DNA of 64,000 nt from Scilla litardierei (GCA_030789695.1 CM061142.1:153347266-153411265), one strand, 5' to 3'. Positions 46,867 through 58,779 are shown, numbered from the stretch's first letter. Program-made: numbers and translations. The notes: generated by a model not told the origin, from the sequence alone.

Positions 46867-46883
46867 TGGCGCCGTCTGTGGGA
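46867..46883 (+). promoter_or_regulatory. Element F primer-binding site
   Basis: TGGCGCCGTCTGTGGGA, the standard text at this place in many plant gypsy elements, three bases after the LTR. Confidence 0.85.
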
Positions 46884-46987
46884 AACACGAGTCGACATCC
46901 CTCTCGACGAACCACTCGAGTATGCCGACTCACCCAACCACATCCTCCGAGGCTGCTGCAGGATCCCCAGTGTCGGGATCACCAACA

Positions 46988-47630
46988 TGATAACGGGAGG
47001 TCCCCCGCTCCCGGAGCTATCAACCTCTCTCCAAAGTTCCTACGCTGGGAGACTGATGAAAGTTTCCATGGGGCGAAAGCGCCCCAGATACTCGACACCT
47101 CATATCTCCTTCTCAGACGAGGATCTGGAAGGGGTGGAGCTACCGCACGATGATGCAGTAGTCATCACGACTCGATTAGAGAGATCACCATGAAAAGGTT
47201 ACTTGTTGACACCGGAAGCTCGTGCGACATACTCTTATCCACTACGCTGGAGAGGATGAAAATATCATCCGAAGAGTTGACGCCTTGCACAGGACCCTTG
47301 CTGGGGTTCACCAGACACTTTGCCCTGATAGCAGGCATCATCACCTTACCGGTGACCCTCAGTACATATCCTCAACAAATCACTCGCCTAACCAACTTTA
47401 TGGTGGTAAAGATCAAGTCGGCGTACAACAGGATCATTGGAAGACTGCTGCTGAACGCCATAGAAGCGGTGGTCTCGACCTTCCACCAGATAATCAAATT
47501 CCAGACCCCCGAGGGGGTCGGAAGGGTGAAAGGGAATCAGGAACAGGTGCGATCGTGCTACACACTATCCACCACCCTGAGGAGGATCGAGCAAGCTGGC
47601 CCAGTCGACCCACGGTTCGAGGACCGATGA
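46988..47630 (+). pseudogene. Element F gag remnant and aspartic protease
   Basis: An ATG at 46988 opens a short frame that soon reads as the lead-in to protease (ISFSDEDLEGVELPHDDAVV), so most of gag (usually well over 1 kb) is missing. After a frame change the protease is open at 47190-47630 with the active-site motif LLVDTGSSCDILL and the later NRIIGRLLLNAIEAVVS. The zinc knuckle is absent. Confidence 0.8.
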
Positions 47631-47699
47631 CCCATCGCAATCGAAGAAACAGAGAGTATCAAGATCTCCGACGAGGAAGGAAGAGTCGTCTTAGTCGGG

Positions 47700-48700
47700 T
47701 CGCTACTCCCTCGTGACATAAAGGAGCGGTTAATCGCCTTCCTGAGAGAGCACGTCGACATCTTTGCCTGGTCCCCGAAAGACATGCCCGGCATCGACCC
47801 GGAGGTAGCATCCCACAAATTGGGGGTCGACCCGACATCTAAACCCATGAAGCAAAAGAAGAGGAACATGGGAGGCAAAAAGATGAATGCTGCTAACGAA
47901 GAGGTAGAACGACTTCTGGAGGCCCACTTCATTCGAAAGGTCAAATACCCCAAATGGCTCTCAAATGTCGTGATGGTCAGGAAGGCGAACGGCAAATGGC
48001 AAGTGTGCGTCGACTTCACCGACCTTAACAAGGCATGCCCTAAAGATAGCTACCCCCTACCTCGAATCGACCATCTGGTCGACAGTCCTTCAGGCTATGA
48101 GCTCCTCAGATTTATGGATGCCTTTTCCGGGTATAACCAGATTCAAATGGCACCAGAAGATAAGGAGAAAACTTCCTTCATCACTGATCGAGGTATATTC
48201 TGTTAAACCAAAATGCCATTCGGACTGAAAAATGCAAGTGCCACGTACCACGCATGATGAACGACGTCTTCGAGGCTCAGATAGGGTGAAACCTAGAAGT
48301 CTACGTCGATGACATGTTGGTCAAGTCGAAGAAGCCAACAAATCACCTCGCAGACCTCAGGAAAATATTTGCACAGATTCGGCAATACAACCTTCAACTA
48401 AACCCCGCTAAGTGTACTTTCGGGGTTCGTTCAGGGAAGTTCCTCGGGTTCATGCCGATGAGCCGAGGGATCGTGGCCAACCCCGACCAAAGTGCTGCCA
48501 TCATCACGATGAAAGAGCCCTCGACTCTTAGAGAGCTCCAGAGGCTGAATAGAAGGATAGCGGCCTTAGGATGTTTCCTGTCCAAGTCGGCCGAGAGGTC
48601 GTTGCCTTTCTTCATGGTATTGAGGAAGGTGATAGCTTCTGTCGCGAGCGGCAAGAGAATGTTCGAATGGGATGCGGACTGCAAAAGAGCCTTCTCGGAG
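47700..48700 (+). pseudogene. Element F reverse transcriptase, broken
   Basis: Readable at 47784-48206 (VRKANGKWQVCVDFTDLNKACPKDSYPLP, shown in part; then MDAFSGYNQIQMA). A TAA stop at 48204-48206 and another stop soon after (about 48255) break the palm before the catalytic YVDDM, which is in a different frame at 48301-48315. The connection AGKFLGFMPMSRGI-like text follows (SGKFLGFM near 48435). No active enzyme can come from this frame. Confidence 0.85.
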
Positions 48701-49873
48701 TTGAAGGAGTACCTCCGCACCTCGCCGCTCCTGACCAAGCCAGACAAGGACGATCAGCTCGTCCTCTACCTGGCCGTCACCGAGGAGGCCATGAGTTTAG
48801 CGCTCGTTAAAGAAGACGCCGAGATACAACGGCCCATCTACTACGTCAGTCAGGTCCTCCGAGGCACAGAGGTCAACTACTCGAGGATCGAAAAGATGGC
48901 CTTCACATTGGTGCAATCTACCAGGAGATTACGACCGTATTTCCAAGCCCACACCATCTTGATCCTCACCGACACTCCCTTGGAGCAGACCCTAAAGAGG
49001 CTCGACCGATTAGGGAGAATGACAAAATGGGGGGTCGAGCTAAGTGAGTTCAACATCCAGTACAAGTCGAGGACCACCATCAAGGGGCATGCCCTCGCCG
49101 AATTTATTGTCGAACTCACCTACGACGATGGCCATCAGGAAGGAGTATGTGCGACTAGCACAATGACCGAGGCTATCCCCTCGCTCTCCACCAACAGGGC
49201 TAAAGACACAATCGAGGACGAGAGAGCCTGGATCGTACAAGTCGACGGTTTATCCACCCAAGCCGGGAGCGGGGCCGGAATAATCATCCAAACCTCTGGA
49301 GGCGACATATTTGAATACGCCCTCCAGTTCGATTTCCAAACCACCAACAATGAGGCAGAGTATGAGGCGGCCATCAACGGGCTCCGACTGGCTCGAGCCT
49401 TGGAGGTAAGAGTAGTCCAACTACTCAGTGACTTCAGCCTCGTCATCCACCAACTGAATGGGACCTTCGAGGCCTGCGACGACTCAATGCAGAGTTACAC
49501 ACAAGTCGCCAAAGCTGAGATCGCCACCTTCACACGCGTAGAGATGCATCACGTACCAAGGTGGAAGAATCATCGAGCTAACGCCTTGTCAAAACTTGCT
49601 TCGTCCTCCCCAGCGGGGCTCGGTCGAACCGTGTACGTGCAACGTCTACCCCATCCTAGCGGGCCACCACAAGAACTACTAAGCCTCGATCAGGGAGCTA
49701 CGTGGATGGACCCGATAATCTGCTACTTGAACACGGGGGAGAAACCGACCGACCCAGTGGAGGCACGGAAACTTGAGTGGAAGGCCTATCAATTCGTCTT
49801 GTTGGATTCATTGTACAAAAGACGATGGACCAGGTATGACATCTTCCCCTATCTTAAATGCATAGCCCTGTAG
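48700..49873 (+). pseudogene. Element F RNase H and second, archaeal-type RNase H
   Basis: One open frame (48314-49873) carries the end of RT, the gypsy RNase H (LVLYLAVTEEAMSLALV, PIYYVSQVL, ILTDTPLEQTL) and then a second RNase H (VQVDGLSTQAGSGAGI, TTNNEAEYEAAINGLR, VQLLSDFSLVIHQLNG, HVPRWKNHRANALSKLAS). The duplication with Asp, Glu and Asp/His positions visible is typical of Tat elements. The frame itself is intact over 520 codons. Confidence 0.88.
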
Positions 49874-50898
49874 GAAGCACACTACGTGATCTAATAGATC
49901 CATGGGGGCGACTGTGGGAACCATTGCGGGGGAAATCCATAGTCTTGAAGGTTGTGAGACATGGGTACTTTTGGCCAACAATGTTCAAAGACGCCGTTGA
50001 TTACGTCCCGCGATGCTCGACCTGCCAAAAGTTCTCAAAAATCAGCTCGGCACCCCCGACTGATCTGATCCCCATCATCAGACTGGTTCCCTTTGCCAAA
50101 TGGGGACTGGACCACCTTGGAACATTCAAACCAGCGAGTGGCCAACGGAGATACCTGGTAGTGGCGATCGACAATTTCATCAAGTGGATCGAAGCGGAGC
50201 CTTTGTCCCGAATCACCTGGAAGGAGGCTCGAAGCTTCGTCTGGAAGTGTGTCATCTGTCGTTTCGGCATCCTACAATCCATTGTAACAGACAACAGGAC
50301 ACAATTCGACAACACCGGCTTCAGAGACTTCTGCGCAGAGCTAAAAATCAAGCTACACTTCGCCTCCATCGCGCATCCCCAGTCGGACGGCTTAGCGGAG
50401 TCAGCCAACAAGAGCATCCTTGGGCCCCTACGGAAGAGAATAGCCGGGCTCGAGAAAACTTGGCCAGACGAGATCCCCGACATATTATGGTCGTATAGAA
50501 CGACCCACAAAACCTCGACAGGAGAAATGCCCTTCATGCTGGCCTATGGATGTGAGACCGTCGTCCCCGTCGAGTTCAATGAGCGATCGCTCTGTCTTCA
50601 ATACTACGACAAAGAAAGAAACTTGGAAGTGCTCGATCTCAACCTACAATTGGTGGATGAAGTCCGTGAACGGGCGCTGGTGACCCTCATCGAACAGAAG
50701 GGGCGCATGGCCCGTTACTTCAACTCGAAAGTTCGCGAGCGCAACTTTCGTGTGGGAGACTTGGTGCTACGCAAGGCCGCCTTCACTCCCGAAATCCTCA
50801 AACAGGGAAAGCTTGCTGCAAAGTGGGAAGGACCCTACACCGTGATCGATGTACTCGGTCCTGCCACCTATCGACTTGCTACTTTAGATGACAAGTAA
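49858..50898 (+). pseudogene. Element F integrase
   Basis: Open for 346 codons. Visible: the CSTCQKF half of the zinc-binding domain, WGLDHLGTF (first catalytic Asp), VTDNRTQFDN (second Asp), HPQSDGLAESANKSI (catalytic Glu), and the C-terminal RNFRVGDLVLRK and KWEGPYTV. It overlaps the preceding frame by 16 bases in a different phase, so it is no longer fused to RT. The HH part of the zinc finger at the N-terminus is damaged. Confidence 0.88.
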
Positions 50899-51054
50899 CT
50901 CACTCATCTTGGAACACAGAACACCTACGAAAGTATTATCAATGGTCATGCTAAAGGGGTAAAATCGACCATCTATCTTTTTTTCCTAAACATGTTCATT
51001 ATTAATGCAAAATAGATCGTTATTTGAGATCAGTCGTCATATTCTCGGCAGCCG

Positions 51055-51390
51055 TAATCCAAGGGACCACCCTTACCACTAAACGACCCTCGATCGTCGT
51101 CGGCCATAAGTCGAAGGGACCACGTCCCTCACCACCGAACGACCTTCGACCTTCGATCGTAAGCCATAAGCCATAAGGCCACCCTTGCCACTGAATGACC
51201 CTCGATCGTCGTCGGCCATAAGTCGAAGGGACCACGTCCCTCGCCACCGAACAACCCTCGACCCTCGATCATCAGCCGTAAGACAAGGGGCCACCCTTGC
51301 CACTGAACAACCCTCAATCGTCATCCATAAGCCAAAGGGCCACCCTTGCCACTGAACGACCCTCGAACGTCATCCACCATAAGTCGAAAG
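51055..51390. repeat. Imperfect tandem repeat in the F 3' untranslated region
   Basis: Repeating text of GGCCATAAGTCGAAGGGACC, ACCCTTGCCACTGAAC and GACCCTCGATCGTCG type, with a basic period near 55-65 bp and a higher-order period near 120 bp. Tandem repeats in this place are known from Tat elements and can seed satellite DNA. Confidence 0.8.
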
Positions 51391-51638
51391 GATCACAACC
51401 ACTGTGACCGATCAACCGTGTCAAATAAGCTCTGGTCGGATAATGTCGTGACGCCCCAACGACCCAAGTCTACTAGACTTACGTCGTCAAGGGGCCACAT
51501 GCATGTGCACGTATCTAAGAGACGCGGCAAAAATCAAACGCAGAAAATTTACGTTGCAAAAATTCTTTTTCAATATATCTGAATAGTTACATATAACTCG
51601 CTCGAGAGCGGTCTTACAAAAATAGGGCTTTGTAAAAA

Positions 51639-52623
51639 TCAGGAAGACGAGGCATCGTCGGGTGTAAAAAGGTCTTTTATCGCTCTCGCCAACTTATCCA
51701 TCTTGGAGGTGGTCCGAGCCTTGTAAGCATCGACCTCTTTTTCCTTCTCGAGAAGTTGGACCTGGAGGTTAGCAACCTCCTTCCTAGACGCCTCGAGCTC
51801 AGCACGGAGTTGAGATCGCTCCCTCCCCCACTGAGCTTCTGCATGCTTCCTGGCGGTCGACATGGCAGCGTGGCTGGATTTAGCCTCTGCGACCGCCCAG
51901 TCCGACGCAACTTTGGCGGACATGGTCGCCCCCAGGTCATCCTCCAGCTTCCTCACCTAAGCTCGGAGCTCAGAAGTGTGGTTCTCGGCAGCCGCCAGTC
52001 GGCGTTGCCCCTCGATCAGCTCGAGGGTCCTGCGACACAGGCAAGCATCAAAAATGGTTACATACAGAGGGCAACAGTCAGCAAAATTAGAAGGAAAAAC
52101 AAAGAAAAAAGGCTCAGTAGTAACGAACCTGAAGGCCGTTGCGGAAGAAGCTATTGGAAATTGTCTCGAGATCGACCCCTTGCAGGAAGTCGAAAATCCC
52201 TCGACAAAGTGATATTCTCCGCCAGACGGGCCCTCGTCCCAAAGTCCAGAAGGGCCGACTCGTCCCTTCCCACAGTGAACGGATGCCGAAAAGGCTCCCC
52301 CTGAATCTTCGCAGGGAGTACCGTCGAAATGCGATTCGACAGTAGAAGTTGATTAAACTCTGGAGGGATGAAGCCGATGAGGGTGACGGGAGGGACAATG
52401 TCCTCGTGTGGCCACCTGTCGATGGGCGGGGTGTCGAAAGATTCAGCCCCCCTCGAGGGCCCGAAGGAGCCACCGTCAAGGCCCCGGCAGCTGGACTTGA
52501 GGAGCTTCCAGCATCCTTCACGGCCCTCTTCCTCTTCCGGTCCTCTTCCAAAGCCCCTTCTAGCTCCGAAATCAAATCCCTATACGCTCTTCCTGCCATT
52601 CTTGGATGCTGGAGGCAAGACAA
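51639..52623 (-). pseudogene. Element F antisense ORF before the 3' LTR
   Basis: Two minus-strand frames, 52623-52114 and 51956-51639, read against the element. The second part is a strong coiled coil (QWGRERSQLRAELEASRKEV, LQVQLLEKEKEVDAYKAR) that also continues upstream of 51956 beyond an in-frame TAG. Between them the minus strand has CTTCAG/GTTCGT (donor, 52128) and GTGTCGCAG/GACC (acceptor, 52030), a possible 99-base intron, although the phases do not join cleanly in this copy. Antisense ORFs at this location are known in Tat elements such as Grande. Function unknown. Confidence 0.65.
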
Positions 52624-52905
52624 AGAAGAGGAAGTTTCTTCAAACTGCCAAGAGACCAGAACGCAAACATCCTTGGCTTCCCCACCCTAGTTTCTTATAT
52701 GCAAAGGAATTTCCTTTGGTTCAATACCCAATGATCGACACGCGTCAGGGACTTGCCAAAAGAATCGGTTGGGATCAACGAAAGGCGAGAAGTTTGGCAG
52801 CATAAATCAAATCAGTTGCTTCGAATAACGTGCCCCATTTAATGAGAATACTCATCATCCGGCCTCGATCAGTGCAGACTCTCGAGAATGAATGACAGGG
52901 GCCAA

Positions 52906-53658
52906 TGTTGGTATACGTGTACAGCCTACGAAACATCGTTGAGTTATTAAGGCCCAATCACAGCCCAATACTGTGCAGCAATGACCCAGGGCCCACCGAC
53001 GACACAATGTCGGTGTGAGACTCGGTCGAAGGAATAGTTCTTCCCAACCGTTGGACTCCAGTCGACATTTGCAGAGTTAATGGGACTTAATAAATGGGCA
53101 GTCGTTAGCTCAAGTCCCGGAGAAGATCGTGTACCGATCAAAGAGGAACGGTTACCATCATCAAGAGGGAGCCACCTATAAATAGATCGATAGACGAAGG
53201 TAAAGGGGTTCCATCTTCAAGGTACGAGTGCTAATACATAGAACTCTATCTTCTTACTTCCTCATTCCATATACGAGCTTGCGTCGTTAGTCTAGAGACG
53301 AACCTCCGTGGGTCAATCTCTACTACACCAAGCTCCCTTTCTCCTTTAAGTTCCTTATTAACTTAAGCATCTGAGGGGATTTGGGTCAGAACCCAGATTC
53401 TACCCCCTAACGACTCCCTGTGGTGCAGATCGACGATCGCCATCCAGTATCGAAGGCCGGCGCTTGACTCTCCAACCTCGAACGATCGACGCAACGGTCG
53501 CTCATGGGTCGATCGAAGGTCGCACCACCTCCAGCTACAATCACCCGACCCTGTTTCTTTCAACCAAGGGTCCCACCACAGCCGCTGACTAGGCTCCAGC
53601 TCAGCGCTCTGAGTCTTTGTCAGCTTGACAACTGTACCTGTCAATTTTGGCCTTAACA
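52906..53658 (+). repeat. Element F 3' LTR
   Basis: 753 bp, partner of 46107-46863. A purine stretch GACAGGGGCCAA precedes it as the polypurine tract. Confidence 0.92.
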
Positions 53659-53754
53659 GGGTTCATCTCCTTAAATTTTTTTGGTGTTCTTGCTCATCTC
53701 ATCCTAGGAGTTCTTGATCTCTCATCTCCCCTCAAGGATATCTCCAACATCAAG

Positions 53755-53829
53755 GTATAAACTTCATTCATCTCCTTGAATACTTCATTTATCTTTTAGG
53801 AATCTTCAATATCAACTTTCATATTTCAG
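53755..53829 (+). other. Candidate intron in the leader of D ORF4
   Basis: ACATCAAG/GTATAAAC as donor and TTTCATATTTCAG/TTTT as acceptor, 75 bases apart, just before the ORF4 start region. It resembles the pair before A ORF4. C has GTATAAATTC at the same place (59618). Confidence 0.4.
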
Positions 53830-53837
53830 TTTTTACC

Positions 53838-54998
53838 ATCAAACTGCCTCATAAGAAAATAGCTGATGGTAAGAGGAGAAAGATTAATGAATCTTCTCTA
53901 ATTGAAAGAGAAGTCATTGAGCATTATCTCTTCAAATCTTCTAGCTATGATACCAAGAGACCAATTCTCCATGAGAGATTTATTACTATTGAGGATGTAG
54001 AGAACTATGGTATCGATAGTATTCTGGAATTTCAAAATCTTCTGAACCTGTTTTCAAAAGAAAATATGTACCATTACTATCCCAGACGCGTTCATTTGTT
54101 CTATGCAAATATGGACCCTGATCAAACCAAATCTCGTTTTATTACTAAGGTTCTTGATTCCAAACTAGCGATCACTGTCAAATCCTTAGGTCAAGTCTTA
54201 GGGATTCCACATACAGGGAAGCTGTTAGATGAGATCGAAATGATCGATGGAAATGTATTGGATAAAATGTACTTGCCCGGAAAATTTTTCCTTACTAAAT
54301 TACTTATTGGCGATCTTCGCTATCCTGGTAGAATTTTGGCTAACATTTTATCATACAATATTACCCAAAATTCTAACGGCCATTCTGTTTTATCTGAAAA
54401 ACAAGCAAAGTGTATTTACGCTATGCCTGGTAATATCAAAGTTAATTGGGCCAAAATTATCATGGACTCAATTCTTCAGTCTGCTTCTTCTTCTAGACTT
54501 ACAACTCCTTTGGCTCATGGTCACTTAACCATTCTCTTTAATGCTTATGACATTCCACTGGTTAATGAGTCTGAGGTTTTGGAACCCGCTCTTGTGTTTG
54601 ATGCTCGTGCACTTGGCCAAATGGGTCTTCACCGAGACCTTGATAAAAACATTCCAGAAGAAAAGCTAGTTGGTGAAGATAGCTCCACCTCAAGAAAGGG
54701 CAAAAAAATATTATTGAAGACTCAGAAGAAGAAGCTGAAGAAGGAAGCGAGAATGAAGATGAAGCTCCACCTGAGGAAGTTCCCCACTACATTGATGAGC
54801 TTCAAGACATGCTCCTGAACAAGATTGAAAGGTTGAAAAATTTCTCAATCTAAAGGCTTTGAAGAACTCGACAAGAAGGTAGAGAATTTGAAAGACCTCG
54901 TGGTGAGCAGCAATGTGATGACGGAAAAGATGCTCGGGATGATCCTTGATGAAATCAAGGAGCTGAAGAAAGAAAAGAAGAATGGTGGTTCTTCTTGA
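53838..54998 (+). pseudogene. Element D ORF4, broken
   Basis: The same accessory protein as in A, B and C. The expected start position reads ATC (53838), so the start codon seems lost; the first remaining ATG in the frame is at 54066. The core is intact at 53850-54640 (RRVHLFYANMDPDQ, ITVKSLGQVLGIPHTG, INWAKIIMDSIL-like VNWAKIIMDSIL). A one-base change in a run of A near 54711 shifts the frame, after which an acidic stretch and a coiled-coil tail (LDKKVENLKDLVVSS, MILDEIKELKKEKK) are read in other frames up to the TGA at 54996. Confidence 0.8.
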
Positions 54999-55588
54999 AA
55001 CTTTGAGTATCTTGGTTACTTTTTTTAAAAACAATGCTTTCTAAAACAATGATTTGGTCTGTAATATTTCTACTCTGGTGTGATGGTTTCAAACATTTGG
55101 TATCAACTCTTGGTAGTTGATGAAGTGCTACTATGTTATCCTAGCTTGATATGCCATGTTTTTAACTTTAATATATTTCTTATGAGATTTTCATGTCATC
55201 CTATTTATACATGAAATATATCTTGATCAAACTAACTCTATTTTTGCAGATAATTTTGGTTGATTATTTTTTTCTCTCCTACACTTGGTATAAATGCTTG
55301 GTTTGTTTGTTGATATACTTGGTTATTAATGCTTAATTATGTATTCAACATTGATCATCGTTGTCATCATAATTTTTTTGATTGATGACAAGGGAGAAGA
55401 AAATTGGTAAAGGTAAATGCAAAAATGAAAATGAATAATTGCTATTGCTAAACCATCTTTTTGATGCAGGGGGAGTATGACTATATCATACCTCATCTAA
55501 GCAGGCGGAGTAAGTAATCTTGCTCATTATTTTCGATTCTATTTTTCATTTATTTTTCATTTGGGTGTCATCATCAAAAGGGGTAGAG
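54999..55588 (+). promoter_or_regulatory. D 3' untranslated region with polypurine tracts
   Basis: Purine tracts at about 55388 (GGGAGAAGAAAA), 55468 (AGGGGGAG), 55501 (CAGGCGGAG) and directly before the LTR (AAAAGGGGTAGAG, 55576-55588). Otherwise AT-rich, no gene. Confidence 0.7.
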
Positions 55589-57286
55589 TGATGGGAAATC
55601 TAGTCCCACCCCTAAATGGTTTTGATGATGAGCACATCAAATGATGTTAATATACTAATGACATTATCTAAAGTGTGTAGGTTATGCGATCAATAGATAA
55701 ATAGCTTAAGCATACTCCGAAGAAGCTCAACCACACTCAGAAGATGAAGACAATTTGATAGCTCTAGGTCAAGCACAAGTGAAGCTCAAAGATGAAGCTC
55801 ATGAAACGTGATCAAGCTTAAGCTAAAGAGGAGCTCAAATTCAAAATGAAGCATGCATATACATCAATATCTGATCAGTTTCAGAAGTCTTCATTTAAGT
55901 CTAAGTGTGTGAGTTGTTCTTTTAGGAATATGTTAAAGCCAAGATATATTGCACACACAAACAAAACGTTTTCAAAACAAAGTTTTCAAACTTGTTTTAA
56001 ATCTCTGGAGAGCCAAGCTTTTCGATTTAAATTTGTAGTCAATCTCCAAACACCCAGGAGTTGATTACTTATCTTTTCAGCCGAGTTTCAATGAAAAATA
56101 TGCGCTGGGAGTCGACTACCAAAGGATGGAGTGGACTACCAGCTGTGAGCAGAGTTTTCATTGAAAACTCTCTGGGAGTCGACTACCTCCCTTGGGAGTC
56201 GACTACCAGCTACGTTTGACTTCCCAGATTTTGCTCCTTCAATCTCTTACTTTGCTTGATTGGTGGGCTGAAGTCAAACATTTTTTGAAATTCAAATTCG
56301 GTTTTGAAACTCTATAAATAGAGACCCTTGAGAATTTTTCACAATACCAATCTCTATTATTTCTTAAGCTAAACTATACTCTTGGGAATTCTTAATCGCT
56401 CTCATAGCTCTAAAACTGTCGTAGCCAAAAATCTGGTTCTAATTTCTGATCTTATTTATTCTTATCTGAAATTCATTTAAGATCACCCTTATTTTTTTGG
56501 TTATTGAAAAATTGTTTTCAAAATCCTTTCTTTTTGATTTCATATTATTTGAAGGATCTTTGAAATCAAAAAATCTAGATCACAACGAATTCAATTATAT
56601 TCTTTGTGTGATCTAAGATCATTTTAATTCTTTTAGCCACATAAGCACATTTGCATTAATATCTTGGCTATAGAATTATATTAGGTGTAAACCAATCTCC
56701 ACCAAATATTGTGGTGAATTGGATTTTGTTTTTATTTCGAGTCCCTTTGTGATAAGGGTTATGGAAAATCCTAGTCAAGGCTCGGTGGTTGGAAATCCTG
56801 GTAGGGATACTATGTCGTTGAAAATCCTATCAAGTGAAGTTAGGTAATTGTATTGCTAAGGCAATAGTGGATTGAATCTCGTACCGGATTGGTCGGAGAC
56901 TGGACGTACCCAGGTTGCGGGAAATCAAGATAAAAATCTATTGTATCTGCGAGCTTTCTGCGTTTTGTATTTATTTATTTGTGCAAGAAATTCTTTTGCT
57001 GTTTATATACTCTCTTTGTAATCTTTATTAATACTGCAAAGATTATCTTTTTATTCCGCTGTGTAAAATCTTTCTAATTTTAATCTTTATTTACTTGTAA
57101 TTAATCTTCTTATTTGTTTATGTTTATATTGTTGATTAAGGACCAAGCGTAGATCACTCTACTTGGTTCTTAGGCAACATTGGAAGGGAAATTATTGTGT
57201 GATAATAATCAACCAAAAAGTTTTTAATTCATACAACACTATTCAACCCCCCTTCTAGTGTTGTTTGCCATCCACATGATCCAACA
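55589..57286 (+). repeat. Element D 3' LTR
   Basis: 1698 bp. D's palindromes are at 56058-56208, followed about 100 bp later by the TATA box TATAAATA (56313-56320). It ends CACTATTCAACCCCCCTTCT...CCAACA and then the target duplication GTGGA. Confidence 0.93.
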
Positions 57287-58779
57287 GTGGATAGTTGCAA
57301 TGGAAGAGGAGCTCATGCAATTTGAAAGAAATGAAGTTTGGGAGCTCATCCCTCTTCCAAATGGTCACCAAGTCATTGAGACTAAATAGATTTTTAAGAA
57401 CTAGACGGATGAGAATGAGGTCATCACAAGGAACAAAGTAAGGTTAGTAGCTCAAGGCTACCGGCAAGAGAAATGTATTGATTTCGAAGAATCCTTTGTC
57501 CCCGTATCTAGATTAGAAGCTATTAGGTTGCTTTTATCTTTTGCATCTCATAAAAATTTTAAATTATTTTAAATGGATGTTAAATGTGCATTTTTAAATG
57601 GTATCATTAATGAAGAAGTTTAAATTTCTCAACCACCTGATTTCATACATGAAAAATTTCCCAACCATGTTTTCAAACTTAAGAAAGAGTTATATTGGTT
57701 GAGACAAGCTCCTAGAGCTTGGTATGACCGACTTAGAACCATTCTTTTGGATTTAGATTTTAAAATGGGTGAAGTTGATTCAACTCTTGTCATTAAAGAT
57801 TATGAAAATGACATCCTTTTAATTCAAGTTTATGTAGATGATATAATAGTTGGTTCTACTAACTTTAATCTTTGCCAATAATTTTCTAAGTCTATGAAGG
57901 ATGAATTCATGATGAGCCACATGGGTGAGCTTACTACTTCCTTGGACTACAAATTTGGCAAATGAAGGATGTGACTTTCATACATCAAACAAAGTACACC
58001 TGGGAGCTTATCAAGCGATTGGGGATGGAATCGTCTTCAAGTAAGTAGACTCACATGAGTACGACAATCCATCTACACAGGATGAAAACGGGAAAAATGT
58101 AGACATTCGTCTATATCGAGGTATGATCGGTACCTTACTTTACTTAACTGCTAGTAGGCCCGATATTATGTTTTCAGTAGGTCTGTGTGCTAGATATCAT
58201 GCTAGACCTAAGGATTCATATTTGATTGCGGTTAAACGAATTTTTCGTTACCTTAATCAAACACTAGATTATGGGTTACTTTACCCTACCTCTAGCACAT
58301 ATGAGTTAATCTCATATATTGATGCCGATTTTATCGGATGCAAATCTGATAGGAAGAGTACTAGTGGCACTTGCCATTTTCTAGGAAATTTCCTAGTTTC
58401 CTGGTTTTCCAAGAAACAAAACTCGGTATCATTATCCACAACTGAAGCAGAATATATTGTCGTGGGTCTTGCATGTGCACATGTCCTTTGGATGAGACAC
58501 ACACTCAAAGACTATGGCGTCAATTATGATACTTGCCCTATCATGGTTGATAATCAAAGTGCAGTATGTCTTTCCAAAAATCCGGTACACCACTCCCGTA
58601 CCAAACACATAGATGTGAGACATCATTTTATAAATGATCATGTAGATAAGAAGGACATCATCTTAGAGTACATTGAAACCCAAAAACAAATCGCCGACAT
58701 CTACACTAAACCTCTTAAAGAAGACTCATTTGTGAGGTTGCATGGAGAATTAGGGATTATGGGTGAATCTAAGATCTAG
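57287..58779 (+). pseudogene. Element C pol, second part: reverse transcriptase and RNase H, broken
   Basis: Continues C pol exactly after [32 protein letters not shown], a damaged MDVKCAFLNG, then [11 protein letters not shown] and VYVDDIIVGSTN (near 57830). Frameshifts and stops near 57390, 57570, 57880 and 57960. RNase H is open at 58123-58779 with IDADFIGCKSDRKSTSG, STTEAEYIVVG, HIDVRHHFINDH and the C-terminus IMGESKI. Confidence 0.88.

Larger units (their letters stand above)
46107..53658 (+). mobile_element. Element F: Ty3/gypsy retrotransposon of the Tat type, gag mostly deleted
   Basis: LTRs 46107-46863 and 52906-53658, ends TGTTAG/TGTTGG...TTAACA, perfect target duplication GGGTT (46102-46106 and 53659-53663). 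The primer-binding site TGGCGCCGTCTGTGGGA and the order protease, RT, RNase H, second RNase H, integrase identify Ty3/gypsy; the extra RNase H and a minus-strand ORF before the 3' LTR fit the Tat lineage. GC content is clearly higher than in the flanking D sequence. Several breaks in pol. Confidence 0.93.
40536..57286 (+). mobile_element. Element D: Sirevirus-like retrotransposon with gag and ORF4 but no pol
   Basis: LTRs at 40536-44089 (split by E; about 1.68 kb without it) and 55589-57286 (1698 bp), ends TGATGGG...TCCAACA, perfect target duplication GTGGA (40531-40535 and 57287-57291) inside C's pol. After the gag stop (45553) there is only about 550 bp of untranslated sequence, then F, then ORF4. 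Not one integrase, RT or RNase H motif of D remains on either side of F. The LTRs differ by roughly five percent in the part I compared. Confidence 0.9.

Noticed and set aside
51020..51324. Minus-strand ORFs in the tandem repeat of F
   Set aside because: Repetitive translations of the tandem repeat, without recognisable content.
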